Positions 8,733 to 17,253 of a DNA stretch of 64,000 nucleotides are shown piece after piece. The translations under genes were made by a program, and so were the position numbers. The stretch comes from Streptomyces laurentii (GTDB taxonomy: Bacteria > Actinomycetota > Actinomycetes > Streptomycetales > Streptomycetaceae). The notes beneath the pieces are model-generated. The model was not told where the DNA came from, searched no databases, and saw nothing but the letters and a program-made list of their open reading frames with translations. How positions within the stretch are numbered: the stretch's first letter is position 1; the number at the start of each line of letters is the position of its first letter. The stretch spans positions 5,397,501 to 5,461,500 of the forward strand of contig AP017424.1 of assembly GCA_002355495.1 (NCBI GenBank), read 5' to 3'.

Positions 8733-9542
8733 GTGAGTGCTGACCAGACGCTTGCCTTCGACCCGGATTGCCACATCTTCTCCGGATGTGGCTTCCCGGC
8801 GCCGGGGCTGCACACGTTCATGTACGAGCCCATGTTCACCGTGGGCAGCTTCGAGTTCACCAAGCCGATGCTGCTTGCCATCCTGGGCTCGATCGTGGTC
8901 GTCGGCTTCTTCTGGGCCGCTTTCAACAAGCCCAAGCTGATCCCCGGCAAGATGCAGATGGTCGGCGAGGCCGGCTACGACTTCGTGCGCCGCGGCATCG
9001 TCTACGAGATCATCGGCAAGAAGGACGGCGAGAAGTACGTCCCGCTGATGGTGTCGCTGTTCTTCTTCGTCTGGATCATGAACCTGTGGTCGATCATCCC
9101 GGTCGCCCAGTTCCCGGTCACGTCGCTGATCGCCTTCCCGGCGGCCCTCGCGCTGATCGTCTACGTGCTCTGGATTTCGCTGACCTTCAAGAAGCACGGC
9201 TTCGTCGGCGGATGGAAGAACATCACCGGCTACGACAAGAACCTCGGCGCGATCCTGCCGATGGTCGTCGTCCTGGAGTTCTTCTCGAACCTCCTCATCC
9301 GGCCCTTCACGCACGCGGTCCGACTGTTCGCGAACATGTTCGCCGGTCACCTGCTGATCGTGATGTTCTCGCTGGCCACCTGGTACCTCATGAACGGCCT
9401 GGGCTTCGTCTACGCCGGCGCCTCGTTCGTGATGGTCCTCGTGATGACCGCCTTCGAGCTCTTCATCCAGGCCGTCCAGGCGTACGTCTTCGTTCTCCTG
9501 GCCTGCAGCTACGTCCAGGGCGCGCTCGCCGAGCACCACTGA
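8733..9542 (+). CDS. atpB: F1Fo ATP synthase subunit a
   Basis: This 269-residue Fo subunit forms the two proton half-channels facing the c-ring. It has six or so hydrophobic helices and the essential arginine in LLIRPFTHAVRLFANMFAGH. The GTG at 8733 follows AAGGAGCCCGCG. It is the second gene of the atpIBEFHAGDC operon. Confidence 0.97.
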   Translation: MSADQTLAFDPDCHIFSGCGFPAPGLHTFMYEPMFTVGSFEFTKPMLLAILGSIVVVGFFWAAFNKPKLIPGKMQMVGEAGYDFVRRGIVYEIIGKKDGEKYVPLMVSLFFFVWIMNLWSIIPVAQFPVTSLIAFPAALALIVYVLWISLTFKKHGFVGGWKNITGYDKNLGAILPMVVVLEFFSNLLIRPFTHAVRLFANMFAGHLLIVMFSLATWYLMNGLGFVYAGASFVMVLVMTAFELFIQAVQAYVFVLLACSYVQGALAEHH

Positions 9543-9636
9543 GCCCCCGCTCCGGACTCGTAGACCCCACCCCGAAACCAGCAGTCGTCCGGTGGCCAAC
9601 CCCCACCGGGTCATTGAAAGAGAAGGAAGTAACGGC

Positions 9637-9894
9637 ATGTCCGCTGCTCTCGACATGGTCAACCTCGCCGCCGGCGCCAAGGAGAACGTCGTCGGCAACG
9701 TCGCCTCCATCGGTTACGGCCTCGCCGCGATCGGCCCCGGCGTCGGCGTCGGCATCATCTTCGGTAACGGTACGCAGGCCCTCGCCCGTCAGCCCGAAGC
9801 CGCCGGTCTGATCCGCACCAACCAGATCATGGGCTTCGCCTTCTGTGAGGCGCTCGCCCTCATCGGCATCGTCATGGGCTTCGTCTACCAGTAA
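9637..9894 (+). CDS. atpE: F1Fo ATP synthase subunit c
   Basis: This 85-residue proteolipid has two transmembrane helices joined by the polar loop ARQPEA that contacts subunits gamma and epsilon. The proton-carrying carboxylate in the second helix is Glu71 (FAFCEALALIG). Glycine-rich packing GPGVGVGIIFG is present in helix 1. The ATG at 9637 has AGAAGGAAG ahead of it. An upstream in-frame ATG at 9592 would add 15 polar residues and is not credible. Confidence 0.97.
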   Translation: MSAALDMVNLAAGAKENVVGNVASIGYGLAAIGPGVGVGIIFGNGTQALARQPEAAGLIRTNQIMGFAFCEALALIGIVMGFVYQ

Positions 9895-9936
9895 GCCGCA
9901 CTGACAAGTCCGACCCTTTTTACGGAAGGCACTGAT

Positions 9937-10482
9937 GTGAACGCTCTGCTTCTTGCGGAGGCGGCGGAGCCCCAGCCTCCGCTCATCCCGCATCTCGACG
10001 AGCTCGTCATCGGCCTGATCGCCTTCGTCATCGTCTTCGGCTTCCTCGCCAAGAAGCTCCTCCCGAACATCAACAAGGTTCTGGACGAGCGTCGCGAGGC
10101 CATCGAGGGTGGCATCGAGAAGGCCGAATCGGCCCAGGTCGAGGCTCAGAGTGTGCTGGAGCAGTACAAGGCTCAGCTCGCCGAGGCCCGCCACGAAGCC
10201 GCGCGTCTTCGCCAGGAGGCGACGGAGCAGGGCACCGCGATCATCCAGGAGATGAAGGCGGAAGGCCAGCGCCAGCGCGAGGAGATCATCGCGGCCGGTC
10301 ACACGCAGCTCGCTGCCGACCGCAAGGCCGCGTCCGCCGCGCTGCGTCAGGACGTCGGCAAGCTGGCGACCGACCTGGCGTCGAAGCTCGTCGGCGAGGC
10401 CCTCGAGGACCACGCCCGTCAGAGCCGGACCATCGACCGCTTCCTCGACGAGCTCGAGGAGAAGGCCGAGGCCGTGCGATGA
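9937..10482 (+). CDS. atpF: F1Fo ATP synthase subunit b
   Basis: This 181-residue peripheral-stalk subunit has one N-terminal membrane helix (LVIGLIAFVIVFGFLA) followed by a long charged alpha-helical region typical of the b dimer. The start is the GTG at 9937; the ATG immediately before it is followed directly by TGA, so it cannot serve. Its last four bases ATGA overlap the start of atpH, indicating coupled translation. Confidence 0.96.
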   Translation: MNALLLAEAAEPQPPLIPHLDELVIGLIAFVIVFGFLAKKLLPNINKVLDERREAIEGGIEKAESAQVEAQSVLEQYKAQLAEARHEAARLRQEATEQGTAIIQEMKAEGQRQREEIIAAGHTQLAADRKAASAALRQDVGKLATDLASKLVGEALEDHARQSRTIDRFLDELEEKAEAVR

Positions 10483-11294
10483 ACGGAGCGAGCCGCGAGG
10501 CACTGAGTGCCGCACGTGAGTCCCTGGACGCGCTGACCGACAACACGTCGGTGGACGCCGGCGAGCTCGCGGGCGAGCTGGCGGCCGTCACCGCGCTGCT
10601 CGACCGCGAGGTGTCGCTGCGTCGGGTTCTGACCGACCCGGCGCAGGGTGGCGAGGCCAAGGCCGAGCTGGCCAAGCGACTGCTGTCCGGTCAGGTGGGC
10701 GGCGCGACCGTCGACCTGATCGCCGGCATGGTGCGCTCCCGCTGGTCGCAGTCGCGCGACCTGGTCGACGCGGTCGAGGAGCTGGCGAACACCGCCGACC
10801 TCACCGCCGCCCAGAAGGCGGGCGCCCTGGACGACGTCGAGGACGAGCTGTTCCGGTTCGGCCGGATCGTCTCCTCCAGCAACGAGCTCCGCTCCGCGCT
10901 GACGGACAAGACCGCGACGGCCACGGCCAAGGGCGAGCTGCTGCGCAGCCTGCTCGGCGGCAAGGCAGACCAGGTCACCGAGCGTCTGATCGTCCGCCTG
11001 GTCACCCAGCCCCGGGGTCGTAGCCTGGAGTCGGGACTCGAGTCCCTGTCCAAGCTCGCCGCGGCGCGCCGGGACCGGATGGTCGCGGTCGTCACCACCG
11101 CGGTGCCGCTCAGCGACGGGCAGAAGCAGCGCCTCGGCGCGGTGCTGGCCAAGCTGTACGGCCGCCAGATGCACTTGAACCTGGACGTGGACCCGACGGT
11201 CCTCGGCGGGATCTCGGTGCGGGTCGGTGACGAGGTCATCGACGGCACCATCGCGGAGCGCCTCGACGAGGCGACCCGCCGCCTGGCCGGCTGA
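10479..11294 (+). CDS. atpH: F1Fo ATP synthase subunit delta
   Basis: This 271-residue protein is the OSCP/delta subunit that joins the peripheral stalk to the top of the alpha-beta hexamer. The C-terminal signature LGGISVRVGDEVIDGTI is intact. It is longer than the E. coli protein (about 177 residues), as is usual in actinobacteria. It starts at the ATG that overlaps the atpF stop by four bases. A structured 130-bp gap follows before atpA. Confidence 0.95.
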   Translation: MNGASREALSAARESLDALTDNTSVDAGELAGELAAVTALLDREVSLRRVLTDPAQGGEAKAELAKRLLSGQVGGATVDLIAGMVRSRWSQSRDLVDAVEELANTADLTAAQKAGALDDVEDELFRFGRIVSSSNELRSALTDKTATATAKGELLRSLLGGKADQVTERLIVRLVTQPRGRSLESGLESLSKLAAARRDRMVAVVTTAVPLSDGQKQRLGAVLAKLYGRQMHLNLDVDPTVLGGISVRVGDEVIDGTIAERLDEATRRLAG

Positions 11295-11353
11295 CCTCGG
11301 CCACAACGTAAAGACGCATGACAGCGGCCCGGTTGGGCCGTGCAGAGATTGCA

Positions 11354-11395
11354 GAAGTTCCTGGGGGTCGGCCCCCAGACCCCTTAAGAAACTTC
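11354..11395 (+). promoter_or_regulatory. nested intercistronic hairpin between atpH and atpA
   Basis: An inner stem CTGGGGG (11361-11367) / CCCCCAG (11372-11378) closes a TCGG tetraloop. An outer stem GAAGTT (11354-11359) / AACTTC (11390-11395) encloses it. No T tract follows, and the AAGGAG ribosome binding site of atpA comes shortly after. The structure fits an RNA-processing or partial-termination element at the border between the stalk genes and the F1 catalytic genes. Confidence 0.55.
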
Positions 11396-11424
11396 GGGCC
11401 CAACAAGGAGAGCAGGGAACCCAG

Positions 11425-13020
11425 ATGGCGGAGCTCACGATCCGGCCGGAGGAGATCCGGGACGCACTGGAGAACTTCGTCCAGTCGTACCAGCCGGACG
11501 CGGCCTCGCGCGAGGAAGTCGGCACGGTCAGCCTGGCCGGCGACGGCATCGCGAAGGTCGAGGGTCTTCCCTCGGCCATGGCGAACGAGCTGCTGAAGTT
11601 CGAGGACGGCACCCTCGGCCTCGCGCTGAACCTGGAAGAGCGCGAGATCGGTGCGATCGTTCTCGGCGAGTTCAGCGGCATCGAGGAGGGGCAGTCGGTG
11701 CAGCGCACCGGCGAGGTCCTCTCCGTCGGCGTCGGCGAGGGATACCTGGGTCGCGTCGTCGACCCGCTCGGCAACCCGATCGACGGTCTCGGCGAGATCG
11801 CGACCGAGGGCCGCCGCGCCCTCGAGCTGCAGGCGCCCGGCGTCATGCAGCGCAAGTCGGTCCACGAGCCGATGGAGACCGGCTACAAGGCCGTCGACGC
11901 CATGACCCCGGTCGGCCGTGGTCAGCGTCAGCTGATCATCGGTGACCGTCAGACCGGCAAGACCGCTCTTGCCGTCGACACGATCATCAACCAGCGCGAC
12001 AACTGGCGCTCGGGCGACGTGAACAAGCAGGTCCGCTGCATCTACGTCGCGATCGGTCAGAAGGGCTCCACCATCGCGTCCGTGCGCGCGGCCCTCGAAG
12101 AGGCCGGCGCGCTCGAGTACACGACGATCGTCGCCGCCCCGGCGTCCGACCCGGCCGGCTTCAAGTACCTGGCGCCGTACACCGGCTCGGCCATCGGCCA
12201 GCACTGGATGTACGACGGCAAGCACGTCCTGATCATCTTCGACGACCTGTCGAAGCAGGCCGACGCCTACCGCGCCGTGTCGCTGCTGCTGCGTCGTCCG
12301 CCGGGCCGTGAGGCCTACCCGGGTGACGTCTTCTACCTGCACTCCCGCCTGCTGGAGCGCTGCGCGAAGCTGTCGGACGAGCTGGGCGCCGGATCGATGA
12401 CCGGTCTGCCGGTCGTCGAGACCAAGGCGAACGACGTGTCGGCGTTCATCCCGACCAACGTCATCTCCATCACCGACGGCCAGTGCTTCCTGGAGTCCGA
12501 CCTGTTCAACGCCGGCCAGCGTCCGGCCCTGAACGTCGGTATCTCGGTCTCGCGTGTCGGTGGCTCCGCCCAGCACAAGGCGATGAAGCAGATCTCCGGT
12601 CGCCTCCGTGTGGACCTGGCCCAGTTCCGTGAGCTGGAGGCGTTCGCCGCCTTCGGTTCCGACCTGGACGCCGCGTCGAAGGCGCAGCTGGAGCGCGGTC
12701 AGCGCATGGTCGAGCTGCTGAAGCAGCCGCAGTACCAGCCGATGTCGACCGAGAACCAGGTCGTCTCCATCTGGGCCGGCACCACCGGCAAGATGGACGA
12801 CGTCCCGGTGGCGGACATCCGCCGTTTCGAGACCGAGATGCTCGCGTTCCTGCGCCAGAGCCACTCGGGCCTCATGACCTCCATCCGTGAGGGCGGCAAG
12901 ATGTCGGACGACACCCTGCAGTCCGTCGCCGACGCGATCGCGGAGTTCAAGAAGCAGTTCGAGACGTCCGACGGCAAGCTGCTGGGCGACGACGCCTCCG
13001 CCGTCAACGTCTCGAAGTGA
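11425..13020 (+). CDS. atpA: F1Fo ATP synthase subunit alpha
   Basis: This 531-residue F1 subunit binds nucleotide at non-catalytic sites and alternates with beta. The Walker A motif is GDRQTGKTAL and the alpha-type signature is PALNVGISVSRVGGSAQ. The N-terminal beta-barrel domain and C-terminal helical domain are complete. The ATG at 11425 (MAELTIRPEEI) is preceded by AAGGAGAGCAGGG. Confidence 0.98.
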   Translation: MAELTIRPEEIRDALENFVQSYQPDAASREEVGTVSLAGDGIAKVEGLPSAMANELLKFEDGTLGLALNLEEREIGAIVLGEFSGIEEGQSVQRTGEVLSVGVGEGYLGRVVDPLGNPIDGLGEIATEGRRALELQAPGVMQRKSVHEPMETGYKAVDAMTPVGRGQRQLIIGDRQTGKTALAVDTIINQRDNWRSGDVNKQVRCIYVAIGQKGSTIASVRAALEEAGALEYTTIVAAPASDPAGFKYLAPYTGSAIGQHWMYDGKHVLIIFDDLSKQADAYRAVSLLLRRPPGREAYPGDVFYLHSRLLERCAKLSDELGAGSMTGLPVVETKANDVSAFIPTNVISITDGQCFLESDLFNAGQRPALNVGISVSRVGGSAQHKAMKQISGRLRVDLAQFRELEAFAAFGSDLDAASKAQLERGQRMVELLKQPQYQPMSTENQVVSIWAGTTGKMDDVPVADIRRFETEMLAFLRQSHSGLMTSIREGGKMSDDTLQSVADAIAEFKKQFETSDGKLLGDDASAVNVSK

Positions 13021-13040
13021 CGACGGAAGGGACCTGACTC

Positions 13041-13958
13041 ATGGGAGCGCAGCTCCGGGTCTACAAGCGTCGCATCAAATCCGTCACCGCGACGAAGAAG
13101 ATCACCAAGGCGATGGAGATGATCGCCGCCTCGCGCGTCGTCAAGGCGCAGCGCAAGGTGCAGTCGTCGACGCCGTACGCGACCGAGCTCACCCGCGCGG
13201 TGACCGCGGTCGCCACGGGCGCGAACGACAAGCACGCGCTGACCACCGAGGCGGACAACCCGACGCGTGCCGCGGTCCTGCTCCTCACGAGCGACCGCGG
13301 TCTGGCCGGCGCCTTCAACTCCAACGCCATCAAGGCGGCGGAGCGGCTCATCAAGCAGCTGGAGAGCGAGGGCAAGACGGTCGACATCTACGTCGTCGGC
13401 CGCCGTGGCATCGCGCACTTCAACTTCCGTGAGCGCAAGCTGGCCGACACGTGGGCCGGTTTCACGGACGAGCCGACGTACGCGGACGCCAAGAAGATCG
13501 GCGCGCCGCTGATCGAGGCCATCGAGAAGGACACGGCCGACGGTGGTGTGGACGAACTCCACATCGTCTACACCGAGTTCGTCTCGATGATGACGCAGTC
13601 CGCGATCGAGGCCCGGCTGCTGCCTCTCAGCCTCGACGAGGTAGCGAAGGAGGCCGGCACGACGGACACCATCCGTCCGCTGTTCGACTTCGAGCCGTCG
13701 GCGGAGGACGTCCTGGACGCCCTTCTGCCGCGCTACGTCGAGAGCCGGATCTACAACGCGCTGCTGCAGTCCTCGGCTTCGAAGCACGCCGCCACGCGGC
13801 GCGCGATGAAGTCGGCGACCGACAACGCGGGTGAGCTGATCACCAGCCTCACCCGTCGTGCCAACGCGGCCCGCCAGGCCGAAATCACCCAGGAAATCAG
13901 CGAGATCGTCGGTGGCGTTGCCGCCCTGGCCGACGCGAACGCGGGGAGTGACAAGTAA
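13041..13958 (+). CDS. atpG: F1Fo ATP synthase subunit gamma
   Basis: This 305-residue central-stalk rotor protein has the long N- and C-terminal helices typical of the family: GAQLRVYKRRIKSVTATKKI at the start and the segment ending NAARQAEITQEISEIVGG. The Rossmann-like middle domain includes LLTSDRGLAGAFN. It starts with ATG 20 bp after atpA, and its TAA stop shares one base with the atpD start. Confidence 0.97.
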   Translation: MGAQLRVYKRRIKSVTATKKITKAMEMIAASRVVKAQRKVQSSTPYATELTRAVTAVATGANDKHALTTEADNPTRAAVLLLTSDRGLAGAFNSNAIKAAERLIKQLESEGKTVDIYVVGRRGIAHFNFRERKLADTWAGFTDEPTYADAKKIGAPLIEAIEKDTADGGVDELHIVYTEFVSMMTQSAIEARLLPLSLDEVAKEAGTTDTIRPLFDFEPSAEDVLDALLPRYVESRIYNALLQSSASKHAATRRAMKSATDNAGELITSLTRRANAARQAEITQEISEIVGGVAALADANAGSDK

Positions 13959-15397
13959 TGACGACCACTGTTGAGACGGCCGCCGCCACGGGCCGCGTCG
14001 CCCGGGTCATCGGCCCGGTCGTCGACGTGGAGTTCCCCGTCGACGCCATGCCGGAGATCTACAACGCGCTGCACGTCGACGTGCAGGACCCGTCCGGCGA
14101 GGGCATGAAGACGCTGACCCTCGAGGTCGCGCAGCACCTCGGTGACGGCCTGGTCCGCACCATCTCGATGCAGCCCACCGACGGTCTGGTCCGCCAGGCC
14201 GCGGTGACCGACACGGGCTCCGCCATCACGGTCCCGGTCGGCGACGTCACCAAGGGCAAGGTCTTCAACACCCTGGGCGAGGTCCTCAACGAGGACGCGT
14301 CCACGGTCGCGAACGCCGAGCGCTGGGGCATCCACCGCAAGGCCCCGGCCTTCGACCAGCTCGAGTCCAAGACCGAGATGTTCGAGACCGGCCTGAAGGT
14401 CGTCGACCTTCTCACCCCGTACGTCAAGGGTGGAAAGATCGGTCTGTTCGGTGGTGCCGGTGTCGGCAAGACCGTTCTGATCCAGGAAATGATCGTGCGT
14501 GTGGCGAAGCTGCACGAGGGTGTGTCGGTCTTCGCGGGCGTCGGTGAGCGTACCCGTGAGGGCAACGACCTCATGGTCGAGATGGAGGAGGCCGGCGTTC
14601 TGGACAAGACCGCGCTGGTCTTCGGCCAGATGGACGAGCCCCCGGGCACCCGTCTGCGCGTCGCCCTGGCCGGTCTGACCATGGCGGAGTACTTCCGCGA
14701 TGTGCAGAAGCAGGACGTGCTGTTCTTCATCGACAACATCTTCCGCTTCACGCAGGCCGGTTCCGAGGTCTCGACCCTGCTCGGCCGTATGCCCTCCGCG
14801 GTGGGTTACCAGCCGAACCTGGCCGACGAGATGGGTCTCCTCCAGGAGCGCATCACCTCGACCCGTGGTCACTCGATCACCTCGATGCAGGCGATCTACG
14901 TCCCCGCCGACGACCTCACCGACCCGGCGCCGGCGACCACCTTCGCCCACCTCGACGCGACGACGGTTCTCTCCCGTCCGATCTCCGAGAAGGGCATCTA
15001 CCCGGCCGTGGACCCGCTGGACTCCACGTCCCGGATCCTGGACCCGCGTTACATCGCCGAGGACCACTACGCCGCCGCCATGCGCGTCAAGGGAATCCTC
15101 CAGAAGTACAAGGACCTCCAGGACATCATCGCGATCCTCGGTATCGACGAGCTGAGCGAGGAGGACAAGCTCGTTGTCCACCGCGCCCGCCGTGTCGAGC
15201 GCTTCCTGTCCCAGAACACCCACGCGGCGAAGCAGTTCACCGGCGTGGACGGTTCGGACGTTCCGCTCGACGAGTCGATCGCCGCGTTCAACGCGATCTG
15301 CGACGGTGAGTACGACCACTTCCCCGAGCAGGCCTTCTTCATGTGCGGTGGTCTTGAGGACCTCAAGAACAACGCCAAGGAGCTCGGCGTCTCCTGA
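13958..15397 (+). CDS. atpD: F1Fo ATP synthase subunit beta
   Basis: This 479-residue subunit is the catalytic ATPase/ATP synthase of F1. The Walker A motif is GGAGVGKTV, with the catalytic glutamate in the GERTREGNDL region, and the DELSEEDKL loop (DELSEED, the inhibitory contact for epsilon) is intact. The ATG at 13958 overlaps the atpG stop by one base (TAATG). A strong hairpin separates it from atpC. Confidence 0.98.
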   Translation: MTTTVETAAATGRVARVIGPVVDVEFPVDAMPEIYNALHVDVQDPSGEGMKTLTLEVAQHLGDGLVRTISMQPTDGLVRQAAVTDTGSAITVPVGDVTKGKVFNTLGEVLNEDASTVANAERWGIHRKAPAFDQLESKTEMFETGLKVVDLLTPYVKGGKIGLFGGAGVGKTVLIQEMIVRVAKLHEGVSVFAGVGERTREGNDLMVEMEEAGVLDKTALVFGQMDEPPGTRLRVALAGLTMAEYFRDVQKQDVLFFIDNIFRFTQAGSEVSTLLGRMPSAVGYQPNLADEMGLLQERITSTRGHSITSMQAIYVPADDLTDPAPATTFAHLDATTVLSRPISEKGIYPAVDPLDSTSRILDPRYIAEDHYAAAMRVKGILQKYKDLQDIIAILGIDELSEEDKLVVHRARRVERFLSQNTHAAKQFTGVDGSDVPLDESIAAFNAICDGEYDHFPEQAFFMCGGLEDLKNNAKELGVS

Positions 15398-15412
15398 GCC
15401 CCGTGCTCGCCT

Positions 15413-15441
15413 GAAGGGGGCGGGTCCGTCCCGCCCCCTTC
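15413..15441 (+). terminator. intercistronic hairpin between atpD and atpC
   Basis: GAAGGGGGCGGG at 15413-15424 pairs perfectly with CCCGCCCCCTTC at 15430-15441 around a five-base loop. It is the shape of a GC-rich actinobacterial terminator without a T tract. Because atpC lies downstream without an obvious separate promoter, it probably acts as an attenuator that lowers epsilon expression relative to beta. Confidence 0.7.
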
Positions 15442-15505
15442 TCCACGCCCCTAGAATTGATCCCAACACCCGGCAGCCGCCGGGTGGTGAACCGAGGAGC
15501 CACCC

Positions 15506-15880
15506 TTGGCCGCTGAGCTGCACGTCGAGCTGGTCGCCGCGGACCGGAGTGTCTGGTCCGGCGAGGCCACCCTGGTCATCGCGCGTACCACCTCCGGCGA
15601 CATCGGCGTCATGCCCGGTCACCAGCCGCTGCTCGGTGTGCTGGAGTCGGGCCCGGTGACCATCCGTACGAGTGAGGGCGACACGATCGTGGCCGCCGTC
15701 CACGGCGGATTCCTCTCCTTCGCCGACGACAAGCTTTCTCTGCTCGCGGAGATCGCCGAACTGGCGGATGAGATCGACGCCCAGCGTGCCGAGCGCGCGC
15801 TGGAGCGTGCGAAGTCGGACGAGGACGCCGCCGCCGAGCGGCGCGCCGAAGTCCGGCTGCGCGCGGTGGCGGTCCGCTAG
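15506..15880 (+). CDS. atpC: F1Fo ATP synthase subunit epsilon
   Basis: This 124-residue rotor subunit has the beta-sandwich domain (LHVELVAADRSVWSGEA, TTSGDIGVMPGHQPLL) and a C-terminal helix pair (DAQRAERALERAK) that can extend to inhibit ATP hydrolysis. The start is TTG at 15506 after GAGGAGCC. It is the last gene of the operon and is followed by a very strong terminator. Confidence 0.96.
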   Translation: MAAELHVELVAADRSVWSGEATLVIARTTSGDIGVMPGHQPLLGVLESGPVTIRTSEGDTIVAAVHGGFLSFADDKLSLLAEIAELADEIDAQRAERALERAKSDEDAAAERRAEVRLRAVAVR

Positions 15881-15903
15881 CGGATCGCGCCGAGAGACTG
15901 AAA

Positions 15904-15953
15904 CCTCAGCCGCGGCACGGTCGGAGACACTCCGGACCGTGCCGCGGCTGAGG
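15904..15953 (+). terminator. terminator of the ATP synthase operon
   Basis: A perfect 19-bp stem pairs 15904-15922 (CCTCAGCCGCGGCACGGTC) with 15935-15953 around a 12-base loop. It begins 24 bp after the atpC stop. It is the longest perfect hairpin I found in the window. Confidence 0.85.
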
Positions 15954-16026
15954 CGATGCAGATGCGGGTTGTGTTCGGTCAGGCCGGGTCCACCGGTCAC
16001 GGGTTGCGGCGAGGAGGTCGGTGAAG

Positions 16027-16473
16027 ATGTTCCTCGTGTTGCTCGTGTGCGGCCTGGTCGTCGCACTGCTGGTGGTCGGGCTTGTGGTGTTCGCGCTGCG
16101 GCGCAGGCTGATCCAGCGGTCCGGCGGCACCTTCGACTGTTCCCTGCGCTGGGACGTGACGGAGGAGCGGGACCCGTCCGGCAAGGGCTGGGTGTACGGG
16201 GTCGCCCGCTACAGCGGTGACGAGATCGCCTGGTTCCGGGTCTTCTCGTACGCGCCCCGCCCCAAGCGGATCCTGGAGCGCTCGGCCATCGAGGTCCTGG
16301 AGCGCCGGAGCCCGGAGGGCGAGGAGGAGCTGGCGCTGCTGTCGGACTCCGTGATCCAGGGCTGTCTGGTGGGCGGGATCCGGCTGGAGCTGGCGATGAG
16401 CGAGGACGCGCTCACCGGGTTCCTCGCGTGGCTGGAGGCGGCGCCTCCCGGCCAGAGGGTCAACGTGGCGTAA
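16027..16473 (+). CDS. DUF2550 family membrane protein
   Basis: This protein of about 148 residues has one N-terminal transmembrane helix (FLVLLVCGLVVALLVVGLVV) followed by RRRLIQRSGGTFDCSLRWDV and a cytoplasmic domain ending LAWLEAAPPGQRVNVA. This is the DUF2550 pattern found next to atpC in actinobacteria; its function is unknown. I prefer the ATG at 16027, nine bases after GAGGAGG; a GTG at 16021 is only three bases from that site. Confidence 0.85.
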   Translation: MFLVLLVCGLVVALLVVGLVVFALRRRLIQRSGGTFDCSLRWDVTEERDPSGKGWVYGVARYSGDEIAWFRVFSYAPRPKRILERSAIEVLERRSPEGEEELALLSDSVIQGCLVGGIRLELAMSEDALTGFLAWLEAAPPGQRVNVA

Positions 16474-16477
16474 GGCG

Positions 16478-17176
16478 ATGTGGCCTGAGGCGTCCGACAT
16501 ATCCGTACGGCCCGGTGAGTGCCATGTGTGGACCGCCCGGGCCGTTTCCGTCGTCGAGGGCCTGTCCGCGCTGCTCGACGCCCGCGAGCGGCGGGTGTAC
16601 GAGTCGCTGACCGGTGCCCCGGTCCGGGCCCAGTACCTGACGGCGCACGCGCTGCTGCGTACGGTCCTCGGCGGCGCGCTCGACCGTGATCCCGCCTCGC
16701 TCGTCTTCGCGGCCGGCCCGCACGGCAAGCCGTATCTCCCGGACTCCGCCCTGGAGTTCTCGCTCTCCCACTCGGGCGACATGGTCGCGGTAGCGCTCGC
16801 GCCGGACGCCCCGGTGGGCGTCGACGTCCAGCAGGTGCCCGAGCCGTCCGCCGAACTGCCGCTGCCGGTGCTGTCGGCGGGGGAGCGGGCGGTGTACGAG
16901 CGGGTGCCGGCGTCCGAGCGGGCCGCGGCGTTCGCCTCGTACTGGGTCCGCAAGGAAGCCGTCCTCAAGGCGACGGGCGAGGGCCTGCGCGTGGACCCCT
17001 CCCGCCTCACGGTCTCCGCCCCCGGCCGCCCCGCCCGGCTGCTCGGCTGGCGAGGCCGCGACGAGGGCGGTCCCCGGCTGCCGGTGCGGCTGCACGACGT
17101 GGAGACCGGGGAGGGCTACCGCGCGGCGGTCGCCCTGCTCGGCGGACCGCACCGGATCGTCCGCCGGTCCCGCTGA
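16478..17176 (+). CDS. 4'-phosphopantetheinyl transferase superfamily protein (Sfp type)
   Basis: This 232-residue protein resembles enzymes that transfer phosphopantetheine from CoA to carrier proteins. Landmarks are GPHGKPYLPDS, EFSLSHSGDMVAVAL, VGVDVQQV and WVRKEAVLKATGEGL. The WxxKEA glutamate is present. In the first metal motif the usual acidic residue of GVD(I/V)E is a glutamine (GVDVQ), so metal binding may be altered. It starts four bases after the DUF2550 stop and is probably cotranscribed. It could serve polyketide or peptide synthases elsewhere in the genome. Confidence 0.82.
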   Translation: MWPEASDISVRPGECHVWTARAVSVVEGLSALLDARERRVYESLTGAPVRAQYLTAHALLRTVLGGALDRDPASLVFAAGPHGKPYLPDSALEFSLSHSGDMVAVALAPDAPVGVDVQQVPEPSAELPLPVLSAGERAVYERVPASERAAAFASYWVRKEAVLKATGEGLRVDPSRLTVSAPGRPARLLGWRGRDEGGPRLPVRLHDVETGEGYRAAVALLGGPHRIVRRSR

Positions 17177-17253
17177 GACGCGGACCGGGTCGGCGCGGTC
17201 GACGCGCCGGACGCTTCCCGGGGGTCGAGCCGGGCACCGGACGCCGGGCGGGT

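Noticed and set aside
13751..16066. 771-residue antisense ORF opposite atpD-atpC
   Set aside because: A mirror of highly biased codons; no start context, and the ATP synthase genes are intact.
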